From Bradyrhizobium arachidis (GTDB taxonomy: Bacteria; Pseudomonadota; Alphaproteobacteria; Rhizobiales; Xanthobacteraceae), in assembly GCF_024758505.1 (NCBI RefSeq), contig NZ_CP077970.1, forward strand, positions 8,945,501 through 9,009,500: 64,000 bases of DNA, written 5' to 3'. The stretch's first letter is position 1. Every line of letters starts with the position of its first letter. The translations under genes and the position numbers were made by a program. Under the pieces are notes generated by a model. It did not search any database. It was not told the DNA's origin and saw only the letters and a program-made list of their open reading frames with translations. Below, in pieces: positions 1 to 8,386 of the stretch.

Positions 1-1
1 C

Positions 2-1273
2 CAGGGTCTCGCCCTCGGCGGCGAGTATGGCGGTGCCGCGACCTACGTCGCGGAGCACGCGCCGAACGGCAAGCGCGGCTACTACACCTCCTTCATCCAG
101 ACCACCGCGACGCTCGGCCTGTTCCTGTCGCTGCTGGTGATCCTGTTCACCCGCTCGGCGCTCGGCGAGGCCGACTTCGCGGCGTGGGGCTGGCGCATTC
201 CGTTCCTGGTCTCGGTGCTGCTGCTCGGCATCTCGGTCTGGATCCGGCTGCGGCTGAACGAATCGCCGATCTTCCAGAAGATGAAGGACGAAGGTAAGGG
301 CTCGAAGGCGCCGCTGACCGAAGCCTTCGGCAACTGGCAGAACGGCAAGCTCGTCCTGCTCGCGCTGCTCGGCGGCGTGATGGGCCAGGGCGTGGTCTGG
401 TACACCGGCCAGTTCTACGCGCTGTTCTTCCTGCAATCGATCCTGAAGGTCGACGGCTACACCGCCAACCTCTTGATCGCCTGGTCGCTGCTGCTCGGCA
501 CCGGCTTCTTCATCGTGTTCGGCGCGCTGTCCGACAAGATCGGCCGCAAGCCGATCATCCTCGGCGGCTGCCTGATCGCGGCGCTGACCTTCTTCCCGAT
601 CTTCAAGATGATCACCACCAACGCCAACCCGGCGCTGGAAAAGGCGATCGAGAGCGCGAAGGTCGAGGTTGTGGCCGATCCCGGAGGCTGCGGCGATCTG
701 TTCAACCCGGTCGGCACCCGCGTCTTCACCGCGCCTTGCGACACCGCCCGCGCCTTCCTGTCCCAGTCGTCGGTCAAGTACGCGACGACCGCAGGTCCGG
801 CCGGCTCCGGCGTGAAGGTCATGGTCAACGGCAAGGAAGTGGCCTACGCGAACGCCAAGGACGGCAACCCCGCGATCACCGCGGCGGTGCAGGCGGCCGG
901 CTATCCCAAGGCGGGCGACGCCGGCATCGTGAAGATGGCGCATCCGCTCGACATCTTCCGTCCGCAGGTGGCCGCGATCATCGGGCTGCTGTTCGTCCTG
1001 GTCGTCTATGTGACCATGGTGTACGGCCCGATCGCCGCGATGCTGGTCGAACTGTTCCCGACCCGCATCCGCTACACCTCGATGTCGCTGCCCTACCACA
1101 TCGGCAACGGCTGGTTCGGCGGCCTCTTGCCCGCGACCGCGTTCGCGATCGTGGCCTCGACCGGCGACATCTATGCAGGTCTCTGGTACCCGATCATCTT
1201 CGCGTCCATCACGGTCGTGATCGGCTTCCTGTTCCTGCCCGAGACCAAGGACGTCGACATCAAGGCGACCTGA
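2..1273 (+). CDS. MHS-family MFS transporter, 5'-truncated by window edge
   Basis: The frame is open from base 2, so the start codon and first membrane helices lie outside the window; 423 codons remain. The GGEYGGA motif at the visible N-terminus is the metabolite:H+ symporter signature after helix 3-4, and a later DKIGRKP loop is the conserved MFS cytoplasmic motif. Family members are inner-membrane proton symporters for organic acids or osmolytes; the substrate cannot be read here. Odd feature: about 110 residues of soluble sequence with two cysteines (nt ~620-955) interrupt the C-terminal helical half, making it longer than typical MHS proteins. A strong terminator follows the stop. Confidence 0.9.
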   Translation, partial: QGLALGGEYGGAATYVAEHAPNGKRGYYTSFIQTTATLGLFLSLLVILFTRSALGEADFAAWGWRIPFLVSVLLLGISVWIRLRLNESPIFQKMKDEGKGSKAPLTEAFGNWQNGKLVLLALLGGVMGQGVVWYTGQFYALFFLQSILKVDGYTANLLIAWSLLLGTGFFIVFGALSDKIGRKPIILGGCLIAALTFFPIFKMITTNANPALEKAIESAKVEVVADPGGCGDLFNPVGTRVFTAPCDTARAFLSQSSVKYATTAGPAGSGVKVMVNGKEVAYANAKDGNPAITAAVQAAGYPKAGDAGIVKMAHPLDIFRPQVAAIIGLLFVLVVYVTMVYGPIAAMLVELFPTRIRYTSMSLPYHIGNGWFGGLLPATAFAIVASTGDIYAGLWYPIIFASITVVIGFLFLPETKDVDIKAT

Positions 1274-1297
1274 TCGACGGCACCAATCAACCAAACG

Positions 1298-1330
1298 AAC
1301 CGGCCGCGGATTCCGCGGCCGGTTTTGTTT
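1298..1330 (+). terminator. Intrinsic terminator after the MFS gene
   Basis: Perfect 12-bp stem (1298-1309 with 1313-1324), loop ATT, followed by TTTTGTTTTG. It starts 25 bases after the transporter stop and lies between two convergent genes, so it may also limit read-through from yjbQ, although the minus-strand tail is poorer in T. Confidence 0.88.
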
Positions 1331-1332
1331 TG

Positions 1333-1806
1333 TCAGCGCGTCTCTCCGATGAATTGCAGCACGATTTCGCGACGATGCGGACGGCTGCGATGCTCGATGA
1401 GATAGATCGCCTGCCAGGTGCCGAGCGCGAGCGCACCGCCCAGCACCGGCACATGGAGCGACGTCGCAGTCAGCATGGTCTTGACGTGCGCCGGCATGTC
1501 GTCAGGTCCTTCCGTGTCATGCGTCCAGGGCGCATTCTCCGGCGCCAGCCGCGACAACGCAGTGGTGAGATCGACCAGCACGGACGGATCGGCATTTTCC
1601 TGGATCGTCAGCGAGGCCGAGGTGTGGCGGATGAACAGCGTCAGCGCGCCGTCGCGTGCATGAACATCCTTGATGAACTTCGCGACTTCGGCGGTGAGAT
1701 CAACGAAGCCACGGCCGGGCGTCGGCGCTGTGAGCAGAGAGGTACTGATAGACGTGACTTGCACGGTCGACGCCGCCGAACGGGTCAGGTGCTTCTCAGG
1801 TGTCAT
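1333..1806 (-). CDS. yjbQ: YjbQ family protein (secondary thiamine-phosphate synthase enzyme family)
   Basis: 157 residues matching the UPF0047/YjbQ fold. Visible hallmarks are the LFIRHTSASLTIQENADP segment around residues 60-77, with the conserved histidine and asparagine, and the C-terminal GTWQAIYLIEHR segment. Family members have weak thiamine-phosphate synthase activity in E. coli complementation, but the physiological role is unresolved. The ATG start is preceded by a modest GAGAG purine tract. The gene ends head-to-head with the transporter terminator and follows the small exported protein 8 bases upstream, so the two are probably co-transcribed. Confidence 0.88.
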   Translation of the reverse strand: MTPEKHLTRSAASTVQVTSISTSLLTAPTPGRGFVDLTAEVAKFIKDVHARDGALTLFIRHTSASLTIQENADPSVLVDLTTALSRLAPENAPWTHDTEGPDDMPAHVKTMLTATSLHVPVLGGALALGTWQAIYLIEHRSRPHRREIVLQFIGETR

Positions 1807-1814
1807 TCAAACTC

Positions 1815-2336
1815 TCAAATCCTTCCCGAGACGTCCTTCTGCACGCGGATGGCCATCTCGATCAACCGCCGCCAGGCGCGCTCGAGCAACGACATCACGC
1901 GATCGACATCCTGGTCGCTCGGCAGCGGAATCTCGATCTTGCGTTCGCCCTCCGCAACTTTCGGCTCGCCCTTTTTCAGCGAGTCCGATTTCGGCAGCGC
2001 GTCCTCGATCTTGCCTGATACCGTGGGCCCGGCCGCCAGTTGCGCCTTCAGCTTCTCGTTCTCGGCCTGCAGCCGTCCGATCTCGGCGTCGAGCGCGGTG
2101 CGTTCGTCGGGCACCGCGTAACAGGCCCAGCCTGTGCCGTTCTTGCTGCAGGTCGACACCGTTCCGGTGCGGGTATCGAGCCGGAGCACGCCCTCCGGCG
2201 TCGGCGTCATGGTGAAGCGGCCGTTCTCGCCGTCAGGCGCGGATTGCGCGGTGACGAGGCCGCCGCCCAGTGCCAGCGCCGCGGCAACAGCTGCGATCGC
2301 GATCATTGATTTCGGGAATGATGTCGCTGGTCTCAT
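1815..2336 (-). CDS. Hypothetical exported/membrane-anchored coiled-coil protein
   Basis: 173 residues. Residues ~9-30 form a hydrophobic, alanine-rich signal or anchor segment ending in VTAQS. A short cysteine-containing domain (residues ~40-75; C63 and C72) follows, reading like a module in which parameters of a gene product are displayed, then a heptad-patterned coiled coil (~82-102) and a charged, helical C-terminus. I do not recognise a family with a known function. It sits directly upstream of yjbQ on the same strand. Confidence 0.75.
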   Translation of the reverse strand: MRPATSFPKSMIAIAAVAAALALGGGLVTAQSAPDGENGRFTMTPTPEGVLRLDTRTGTVSTCSKNGTGWACYAVPDERTALDAEIGRLQAENEKLKAQLAAGPTVSGKIEDALPKSDSLKKGEPKVAEGERKIEIPLPSDQDVDRVMSLLERAWRRLIEMAIRVQKDVSGRI

Positions 2337-2624
2337 CGCACCGGCTCCGTCGCGAACATCGCTTGGGTTGTGCCGATCCTACACCCGCCGCCAGACGCGC
2401 GCACGGCTCGGAAAGGCCTCCATCCGCGCAAAACCGCACCCGCAGGTCGCGCATGAGGCGCGTTCCCTGCGACCTGCGATGAGCGACGAAATCCGCTTCT
2501 GACCGTGCGTTGCCCACAGGAGCTGCTGCGGTGCGGCGCCACGCTGTGCGCAGCGTCGACAAATCTTTGAATATCCTCAAGTAAATCAATGATATAGACG
2601 ATTGCGACGCAATCTTGACTTGGC

Positions 2625-2653
2625 TTGACTTGGCTAGGTGCCATCAGTATGGT
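2625..2653 (+). promoter_or_regulatory. Probable sigma-70-type promoter of the atp (F0) operon
   Basis: TTGACT (2625-2630), 17-base spacer, TATGGT (2648-2653). The -35 region is part of a tandem CTTGACTTGG duplication (2614-2633), so a second TTGACT lies 10 bases upstream. A start near 2660 gives a ~60-base leader to the atpI ATG at 2721, which argues against longer in-frame starts upstream. The rest of 2337-2620 shows no gene. Confidence 0.55.
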
Positions 2654-2720
2654 CCGCGCGGCTTTTGAGGGTGGCGGGCCTAATTTCCATTCAACCGCGC
2701 GCGTTTCGGGTCTTCGTTGC

Positions 2721-3095
2721 ATGGCACAGGGCACGGGACACGGCGAGAATGGAAATGGCGGTAAATCGCCCGAGGAAGCTGCGCTTTCCGCAAGGCTCGG
2801 ACGTCTTGATCAGCGGCTGTCGGATTTACGCGACCGCCGGGAGAAGACGGAGCAACCCGCAGGTGAAAGTGGAGATGCGGCAGCCAGAGCTTCGGCGATG
2901 GCGCTGGGTTTCCGGCTTTCGTCGGAGTTGGTCGCCGGTGTCGCTGTCGGAGCGGGGATTGGCTGGGGTTTCGACCGTTTGCTGTCGACGTCGCCTTTCG
3001 GATTCATTGTGTTCCTGCTGCTGGGCTTCGTGGCCGGCGTCGTGAACGTGGTGAGGTCGGCCGGCGCGGGTCAAGGTAGGCGCGGCGGCTCGTAA
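2721..3095 (+). CDS. atpI: ATP synthase protein I (AtpI)
   Basis: 124 residues from ATG 2721; in-frame upstream starts would overlap the predicted promoter and are rejected. A charged hydrophilic N-terminal half (coil-like, residues ~15-55) precedes two membrane helices (about 63-82 and 90-110) with the [14 protein letters not shown] segment typical of the AtpI/AtpZ family. AtpI assists assembly of the c-ring and may carry Mg2+/Ca2+; it is first in the F0 operon, as in other alphaproteobacteria. atpB begins 102 bases downstream after a CCGGC-rich, hairpin-prone spacer. Confidence 0.85.
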   Translation: MAQGTGHGENGNGGKSPEEAALSARLGRLDQRLSDLRDRREKTEQPAGESGDAAARASAMALGFRLSSELVAGVAVGAGIGWGFDRLLSTSPFGFIVFLLLGFVAGVVNVVRSAGAGQGRRGGS

Positions 3096-3197
3096 CCGGC
3101 CAGATGAGATTTCGTACCGGCCCCACCGGTACAAGCCGGCCCGGCCGGCAGACCGAGACCCGCCGGCTCGCCCGGCAGACCAAGAGATGCCGCGCCG

Positions 3198-3947
3198 ATG
3201 AAAATCGATCCGATCCACCAGTTCAACATCGAGCCTCTCTTCACGATCGGCCATATCGGCAATCAAACGATCGCCTTCACCAATTCATCGCTCTACATGC
3301 TGATCGCCGTGGCGATCATCTCGCTCCTGATGCTGGCGAGCGGCAGCCAGCTCATTCCGGGACGCCTCCAGTCGGTCGCCGAAATCTCCTACGAGTTCGT
3401 CGCTTCGACGATCCGTTCGACCGCCGGCGCGGAAGGCATGAAGTTCTTCCCGCTGATCTTCTCGCTGTTCATGTTCATCTGCGTCTCGAACCTGGTCGGC
3501 ATCATCCCCTACACTTTCACGATCTCGAGCCATATCATCGTCACCGTAGGGCTGGCGCTGCTGGTCTTCTTCACCGTGCTGATCTACGGCGTCTACAAGA
3601 ACGGCTTGAAATTCTTCAGCATCTTCGTTCCTCACGGCGTTCCCGGCTACATCCTGCCGCTGGTCATGTTCATCGAGGTCCTGTCGTTCTTCCTGCGGCC
3701 GGTCTCGCACAGCATTCGTCTGTTCGCCAACATGCTGGCCGGCCACATCGCGCTGAAAGTGTTCGCGGGCTTCGTCGCCATGCTGGGCTTCTCGCTCGGC
3801 GCCATCGGCTGGGTCGGCGGCGTGCTGCCGCTGGCGCTCACGATCGCCCTGTACGCTCTCGAGATTCTGGTCGCGTTCCTGCAAGCCTATGTGTTTGCGA
3901 TCCTGACCTGCATCTACCTCAACGACGCCCTTCATCCCGGACACTAG
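3198..3947 (+). CDS. atpB: ATP synthase F0 subunit a
   Basis: 249 residues, the usual length for alphaproteobacterial subunit a. Several long hydrophobic helices are visible. The essential arginine of the proton path lies in [14 protein letters not shown] (residues ~170-183), and the last helix carries [17 protein letters not shown]. Subunit a forms the two proton half-channels against the c-ring in the inner membrane. The N-terminal sequence [11 protein letters not shown] is typical of this group. Second gene of atpI-B-E-F'-F; atpE starts 53 bases downstream. Confidence 0.97.
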   Translation: MKIDPIHQFNIEPLFTIGHIGNQTIAFTNSSLYMLIAVAIISLLMLASGSQLIPGRLQSVAEISYEFVASTIRSTAGAEGMKFFPLIFSLFMFICVSNLVGIIPYTFTISSHIIVTVGLALLVFFTVLIYGVYKNGLKFFSIFVPHGVPGYILPLVMFIEVLSFFLRPVSHSIRLFANMLAGHIALKVFAGFVAMLGFSLGAIGWVGGVLPLALTIALYALEILVAFLQAYVFAILTCIYLNDALHPGH

Positions 3948-4000
3948 GCGGTCCGGGGAATTTCCACCCACAACCCTATCTTTCTTCCAAGGAGTCTAAA

Positions 4001-4228
4001 ATGGATCCGGCAGCAGCAAAACTTATCGGCGCGGGCATCGCGTGCATCGGCATGGGCGGCGCGGGCGTCGGCGTGGGCGTGATCTTCGGCAACTACCTTG
4101 CCGCAGCCGTCCGCAACCCGTCGGCTGCTCAGGGCCAGTTCGGCAACCTGATCTTCGGCTTCGCCGTGACCGAAGCGCTCGGCATTTTCTCGCTGCTGAT
4201 CGCGCTGCTTCTGCTGTTCGTTTTCTGA
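4001..4228 (+). CDS. atpE: ATP synthase F0 subunit c
   Basis: 75 residues, two hairpin helices joined by the polar loop RNPSAAQGQ, glycine-rich first helix ([12 protein letters not shown]) and the proton-binding glutamate in the [10 protein letters not shown] motif of helix 2. It forms the rotating c-ring. ATG 4001 is set by AAGGAG at 3989-3994; the same frame stays open far upstream, but that extension is an out-of-frame reading of atpB and is not real. Confidence 0.97.
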   Translation: MDPAAAKLIGAGIACIGMGGAGVGVGVIFGNYLAAAVRNPSAAQGQFGNLIFGFAVTEALGIFSLLIALLLLFVF

Positions 4229-4287
4229 GACGACTTCCTTCGCGCCGCTTCATCCGAAGCGGCGCGTGACAGCAACAGGAGTACTCC

Positions 4288-4854
4288 ATGGCCGAGAGTC
4301 ATGGCGGGGCAAAAGGCCAGACGGCCAAAGCCCACACTGAAGCCGATGGCGGTCATCACAGCGGCGGCTTTCCGCCGTTCGAGAGCAGCACCTTTGCTTC
4401 GCAGCTGGTGTCGCTCGCGATCTTCTTCGTCCTGCTTTACGTGATCGTGTCCAAGCTCGCTCTGCCGAAGGTCGGCGGTGCGATCGAGGCACGTCAGAAC
4501 AAGATCGAGGGTGACCTCGCCGAAGCGCAGAAGCTGAAGGATCAGTCCGAAGCGGCGCTGAAAGCCTATGAAGGCGAGCTCGCTTCGGCGCGTTCGCGGG
4601 CGCAGGCGATCGGCAACGAATCCCGCGACAAGGCGAATGCGCAGGCGGAAGCCGAGCGCAAGACCCTGGAAGAGCAGTTGGCGGCCAAGCTCGCCGAGGC
4701 GGAGAAGACTATCGCCTCGACCCGCGCCGCCGCCATGAGCAACGTCCGCGGCATCGCGGCCGATGCGGCAGGCACCATCGTGCAGCGGCTCACCGGCGTC
4801 GTTCCGGATGCGGCCTCGGTCAATGCCGCCGTTGATGCGTCCTTGAAGGGTTAG
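4288..4854 (+). CDS. atpF': ATP synthase F0 subunit b'
   Basis: 188 residues. A polar, histidine-containing N-terminal extension (residues 1-30) precedes one membrane helix (~37-57, [20 protein letters not shown]), then a long alanine/glutamate-rich coiled coil. Photosynthetic-type and alphaproteobacterial enzymes use a b/b' heterodimer as peripheral stalk; the N-terminal extension and first position mark this copy as b'. AACAGGAG upstream supports ATG 4288. The b gene starts 5 bases after its stop. Confidence 0.93.
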   Translation: MAESHGGAKGQTAKAHTEADGGHHSGGFPPFESSTFASQLVSLAIFFVLLYVIVSKLALPKVGGAIEARQNKIEGDLAEAQKLKDQSEAALKAYEGELASARSRAQAIGNESRDKANAQAEAERKTLEEQLAAKLAEAEKTIASTRAAAMSNVRGIAADAAGTIVQRLTGVVPDAASVNAAVDASLKG

Positions 4855-4859
4855 TCGAT

Positions 4860-5345
4860 ATGTTCTTCGATCCTGAAACCTGGGTCGCCGTCGCCTTCGT
4901 GATCCTGATGGTCGTGTTCGGCTATCTCGGGGTCTTCAAGTCGGCGATGACCGCGCTCGATCATCGCGCCGCCCGCATCAAGGCGGAGCTCGATGACGCC
5001 GTGCGTCTGAAAGACGAGGCCGCCAAGGTGCTCGCCGACTACAAGGCGCGCAGCGCCAGCGCCGAGCGTGAGGCCGCCGACATCATCGCCAACGCCAAGT
5101 CCGAAGCCGAGCGTATCGCGACTGAAGCCAAGGCGAAGATGGAAGATTTCGTCGCCCGCAGGACCAAGACCGCGGAGAGCAAGATCGCGCTCGCCGAGGC
5201 CCAGGCACTCGCCGACGTCCGCGCTGCAGCCGCCGAAGCCGCCGTCCAGGCCGCTTCCACGATCCTGTCGCAGTCGGTCAAGGGCCAGGTCGCCGACGAT
5301 TTGCTCGCCAAGGGCATCACCGAGGTTCGGCAGAAGCTGAACTAA
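4860..5345 (+). CDS. atpF: ATP synthase F0 subunit b
   Basis: 161 residues: one N-terminal membrane helix (~6-27, [19 protein letters not shown]) followed by an uninterrupted coiled coil ([14 protein letters not shown] onward), the usual b-subunit design. It pairs with b' to form the stator stalk that holds F1 against rotation. Last gene of the F0 operon; a terminator follows. The F1 genes are not in this window, consistent with the split atp organisation of Rhizobiales. Confidence 0.95.
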   Translation: MFFDPETWVAVAFVILMVVFGYLGVFKSAMTALDHRAARIKAELDDAVRLKDEAAKVLADYKARSASAEREAADIIANAKSEAERIATEAKAKMEDFVARRTKTAESKIALAEAQALADVRAAAAEAAVQAASTILSQSVKGQVADDLLAKGITEVRQKLN

Positions 5346-5370
5346 GGGACGCTTCCTCGACAATCAAAAA

Positions 5371-5400
5371 GCCGGCGCGATGAGCGCCGGCTTTTTTGTT
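5371..5400 (+). terminator. Terminator of the atp F0 operon
   Basis: Perfect 9-bp stem AGCCGGCGC/GCGCCGGCT (5371-5379 with 5385-5393), loop GATGA, then a six-T run and GTT. It starts 25 bases after the atpF stop. Confidence 0.92.
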
Positions 5401-5446
5401 GACCCGCGCTCGGTGTCATCGCCCGGCGACGCGGTTGGGGCCCTCT

Positions 5447-5612
5447 CTTACCCTCCCCTGGAGGGGGAGGGTCGATCGCGCGGAGCGCGAGCGGGGTGGG
5501 GTGATCTCTCAACACAGGGAATGCGCGACGCGGAGGGACCGTCACCCCACCCCGGCTCACATTTTCGCTGCGCTCAATGTGAGCCGACCCTCCCCCTCCA
5601 GGGGAGGGTAAG
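5447..5612. repeat. REP-like element, family A, intact copy (27-bp inverted arms)
   Basis: Arms 5447-5473 and 5586-5612 are perfect 27-bp inverted repeats built on CCCTCCCCTGGAGGG; a second inverted pair (GGGGTGGGGTGA / TCACCCCACCCC) lies inside. The whole 166-bp unit could fold as a long imperfect cruciform. Related copies: 50519-50892 (split by an insertion) and a short half at 56468-56488. No coding capacity. Confidence 0.88.
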
Positions 5613-5637
5613 AGCGCCTCGCTTGCTGCAAGTGATG

Positions 5638-6306
5638 CTACTTCTTCTTCTTCGCCGGCGCCTTCGATCCCGCCAGCGCCTGCGGGTCGAAGCCGACATA
5701 GAAGATGTAGTTGTCGGCGACCGCGGGGGACGGCAGCGGATAGACCAGATCCTCGGCGACGAAGGTGAAGGGGACGCTGCCGTCTTCGGACATCTCGACC
5801 GTCGTCCGGTAGGCCTTGGAGGCAATCACCTTCTCGCCGACGCCGCCCTGAACCACGGCGATGCGCAAGGGAACCTCGACCGACGACGGGGCGCCTGCGG
5901 GACCTGCGACGACGCGCCCCTGAATGCCGACCCGGGCCGTGATCTCGCCGCCGTTGCGAATGCATTCGCGGGCCATCTTGGTGATGGAGGCCTGGTAGCG
6001 CACGTCGTTGCCGACCGCCTGCTTGCCCGCTGCCGCGACCGCATAAGTGGACGCGCCGGAACGCACCGTGACCTGGGGACAATCGACCTCAGGCGCCTCA
6101 GTGGGCTGGTTGGGCGCGGGCGCCGTCTGGGCCGGTTCATCCGACTTGCCGCCGAACAGGCTCTTGAAACGGTCGGTCAGCGACTGGGCGGCGGCCGGTG
6201 AGGCCGCGGCCAGCGCAACCGAGGCGGCCAGCGCGATCACGAGACCTCGCCTTGGCATCCCCAGCGATGATCGAAGCTCTTTCCGCATGAAAGCCCTGTA
6301 CTCCAT
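5638..6306 (-). CDS. Hypothetical exported protein
   Basis: 222 residues. A basic N-terminus and hydrophobic stretch ending ASPAAAQS (residues ~19-42) form a Sec signal peptide. A linker (SLFGGKSDEPAQTAPAPNQP) leads to a ~150-residue periplasmic domain with two cysteines (in VDCPQVTV and ARECIRNGGE) that could form a disulfide; the protein ends in a lysine-rich tail AKKKK. Rhizobiales relatives exist as conserved hypotheticals; I cannot assign a function. ATG 6306 has GGGGAG 5 bases upstream; a second ATG at 6288 is possible. Confidence 0.75.
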   Translation of the reverse strand: MEYRAFMRKELRSSLGMPRRGLVIALAASVALAAASPAAAQSLTDRFKSLFGGKSDEPAQTAPAPNQPTEAPEVDCPQVTVRSGASTYAVAAAGKQAVGNDVRYQASITKMARECIRNGGEITARVGIQGRVVAGPAGAPSSVEVPLRIAVVQGGVGEKVIASKAYRTTVEMSEDGSVPFTFVAEDLVYPLPSPAVADNYIFYVGFDPQALAGSKAPAKKKK

Positions 6307-6341
6307 GACACTCCCCGGCGAGTTGCCGGTTAGACTCTTGT

Positions 6342-6396
6342 TTTGACGCGTTTTCTTTACGCGAACCGGTATCCACTTCGCTCGAAAACGCTCTAG
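6342..6396 (-). repeat. Dispersed repeat family B, copy 1
   Basis: About 55 bp with the core GCGAACCGGTATCCACTTCG, beginning TTTGACGCGTTTTC and ending AACGCTCTAG. It lies just upstream of the exported-protein gene. It matches copies at 11112-11166, 11629-11682 and 24228-24280, but lacks the adjacent hairpin they carry. Confidence 0.85.
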
Positions 6397-6468
6397 CGCG
6401 GGTTATATCGTCAAAATCGGCGAACCCAAGGCAGCAAACAGGCGGCCACAGCCAGACTTTCGGCTTGG

Positions 6469-7056
6469 TTAGCCGCGAAAATCCTCGTGCAGCAGGCCGA
6501 ACAGCAGATGGTCCTGCCAGACCCCGTTGATGCAGAGATAGCGCCGCGCCAGGCCTTCGCGGGAGAAGCCGCACTTCTCCAGCACCCGGATCGACGGCAA
6601 ATTGGTGGGGATGCAGGCGGCCTCGACCCGGTGCAGATTGAGCTCGCCAAACAGGGTCGGCAGCAGTACCCGCAGCGCCGCGGTCATGTAGCCGCGATGG
6701 GCATGGGGCTGCCCGACCCAGTACCCGATCGTGCCGGCCTGGACGATGCCGCGGCGGACGTTGGCGAGCGTGATGCCGCCCACCATCGCGCCGTCCAGTT
6801 CCCGGAAGATCAGGAAGGGATAGGAGCGGTCGGCCGCGATATCCTCGGTGTACCGGCGCAGTCGCCGCCGGAAGCCCGAGCGAGTCAGATCGTCCGAGGG
6901 CCAGATCGGCTCCCAAGGCGTCAGGTAGTCGCGACTTGCTTCACGCAAATGTGCCCATTGCAGGAAATCCGACATCTGCGGCGCGCGCAGCAGGAGGCCA
7001 TTGCCGCGTGGAGCGAGGGCGGCGGGTCCACTGGATGGCAGGCGAAAGAGGGCCAT
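6469..7056 (-). CDS. GNAT N-acetyltransferase, RimJ/RimL type
   Basis: 195 residues with the GNAT fold in order: N-terminal LRAPQMSDFLQWAHLR, central FLIFRELDGAMVGGITLANV, the acetyl-CoA loop IGYWVGQPHAHRGYMTAAL (residues ~111-129, QxxxGYM form) and the C-terminal VLEKCGFSREGLARRYLCI. The last segment is typical of RimJ enzymes that acetylate protein N-termini, in particular ribosomal S5; the substrate here is inferred from family only. It lies downstream of the M16 peptidase and threonine synthase on the same strand, an arrangement I associate with Bradyrhizobium and Rhodopseudomonas. Confidence 0.88.
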   Translation of the reverse strand: MALFRLPSSGPAALAPRGNGLLLRAPQMSDFLQWAHLREASRDYLTPWEPIWPSDDLTRSGFRRRLRRYTEDIAADRSYPFLIFRELDGAMVGGITLANVRRGIVQAGTIGYWVGQPHAHRGYMTAALRVLLPTLFGELNLHRVEAACIPTNLPSIRVLEKCGFSREGLARRYLCINGVWQDHLLFGLLHEDFRG

Positions 7057-7096
7057 GTGATGCTTCCCGGGGCGCGTCAGCCCGCGAGGTCAGGTG

Positions 7097-8386
7097 CTAG
7101 TGCAACCGCGCCTTGGCTCGCGCCCTGGTCAATCCTTCCGCAAAAGACACCGCCGTGTCCAGACCCCTTCCGCTACCCAATGCAACCACCGCAGGGCGGC
7201 TCCGCGATAACAGCGCCCGCGCCGCGTTGCGGGTTGATTCAACGCTGACCCCATCGATTCGGTCCACCAATTCCTGGACCGTCTGCGGCCGGCCATAGGC
7301 CAGCACATGCCGCGCAAGCTGCTCGGCGCGCGAGGAGCAGCTCTCCAGCGCCATCAACAGGCCGGCCTTCATCTGCGCCTTGGCCCGCGCGATCTCGGCC
7401 TCGGTCAGGGTCTCCACCGAATCATTGATGATGTCGACCACGACTTCCATCATCTCGGGCGCATCGGCGGGATCGGTGCCGGTATAGAGCCCGAAGAAAC
7501 CGGTATCGCTATAGGGCGCATGGAAGCTGTAGATCGAGTAGCAGAGCCCCCGCTTCTCCCGCACCTCCTGGAACAGCCGCGACGACATTCCGCCGCCGAG
7601 GATGTTGGTGAAGACCTGGAGCGAGAACAGCGACAGATCGGTCTGCGGCACGCCTTCCAGCGCCAGCGTCAGATGCGCCTGCTCGAGCTCGCGGTGCACC
7701 ACCTTCGCACCGCCCTTGCCGAACTGTGCTGTCTGCGGCTTCGGTCCGGGCGTCCCTTCAAAGCTTGAAAACCGCCTCTCGACCTCGGCGACCACCTGCT
7801 TGTGATCGACCGCGCCGGCCGCGGCCACCACCATGTCGGGTCCACGATAATGGGTCGACAGGTAGCCGCGCAGCATGTCGCGGTTGAAGCCGCGCAGCGT
7901 CTTGGCGGTGCCGAGCAGCGAGCGGCCCATCGGCTGGTCGGGGTAGCAGAGCTCGTTGAGATGCTCGAACACGACGTCGTCGGGCGTGTCCTGCGCCGCG
8001 CCGATCTCCTGCACGATGACGTTCTTCTCGCGCTCGAGTTCGTCCGGCTCGAAGGCCGGATTGGCGAGGATGTCGGAGAGCACGTCGAGCGCCAGCGGCA
8101 CGTCGGCCTTCATCACCCGCGCATAATAGGACGTCGTCTCGGTCGAGGTGCCGGCGTTGAGGTCACCGCCGACGGCCTCGATCTCCTCGACGATTTCGCG
8201 CGAGGAACGCCGCGTCGTGCCCTTGAACGCCATGTGCTCCAGCAGATGCGAGATGCCGTGCTCGTTCGGCTTCTCGTCGCGCCCGCCGACGCCGGCCCAG
8301 ACCCCGAGCGCGGCGGTCTCGACGTGCGGCATGTTGTCGGTGACGATGGTGAGGCCGGACGCAAGCTTGGAGATCTCGACGCTCAT
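7097..8386 (-). CDS. M16 family zinc metallopeptidase (mitochondrial processing peptidase-like)
   Basis: 429 residues. The inverted zinc motif HLLEH is at residues 47-51 inside GISHLLEHMAFKGT, followed by the glutamate-rich helix and NVIVQEIGAAQDTP, as in active M16B subunits. The glycine-rich loop ILGGGMSSRLFQEVREKRG (~residues 265-285) matches the substrate-binding segment of processing-peptidase alpha-type proteins. It is a single cytoplasmic M16 protein resembling the ancestor of the mitochondrial processing peptidase. Its ATG overlaps the threonine synthase stop by 4 bases (ATGA), so translation is coupled. Confidence 0.93.
   Translation of the reverse strand: MSVEISKLASGLTIVTDNMPHVETAALGVWAGVGGRDEKPNEHGISHLLEHMAFKGTTRRSSREIVEEIEAVGGDLNAGTSTETTSYYARVMKADVPLALDVLSDILANPAFEPDELEREKNVIVQEIGAAQDTPDDVVFEHLNELCYPDQPMGRSLLGTAKTLRGFNRDMLRGYLSTHYRGPDMVVAAAGAVDHKQVVAEVERRFSSFEGTPGPKPQTAQFGKGGAKVVHRELEQAHLTLALEGVPQTDLSLFSLQVFTNILGGGMSSRLFQEVREKRGLCYSIYSFHAPYSDTGFFGLYTGTDPADAPEMMEVVVDIINDSVETLTEAEIARAKAQMKAGLLMALESCSSRAEQLARHVLAYGRPQTVQELVDRIDGVSVESTRNAARALLSRSRPAVVALGSGRGLDTAVSFAEGLTRARAKARLH

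Noticed and set aside
736..2121. 461-codon plus-strand frame over the MFS gene end and yjbQ
   Set aside because: Overlaps two well-supported genes and crosses a strong terminator.
3104..4000. Upstream extension of the atpE frame through atpB
   Set aside because: Out of frame with atpB, arginine/proline-rich, and atpE has its own ribosome site at 3989.
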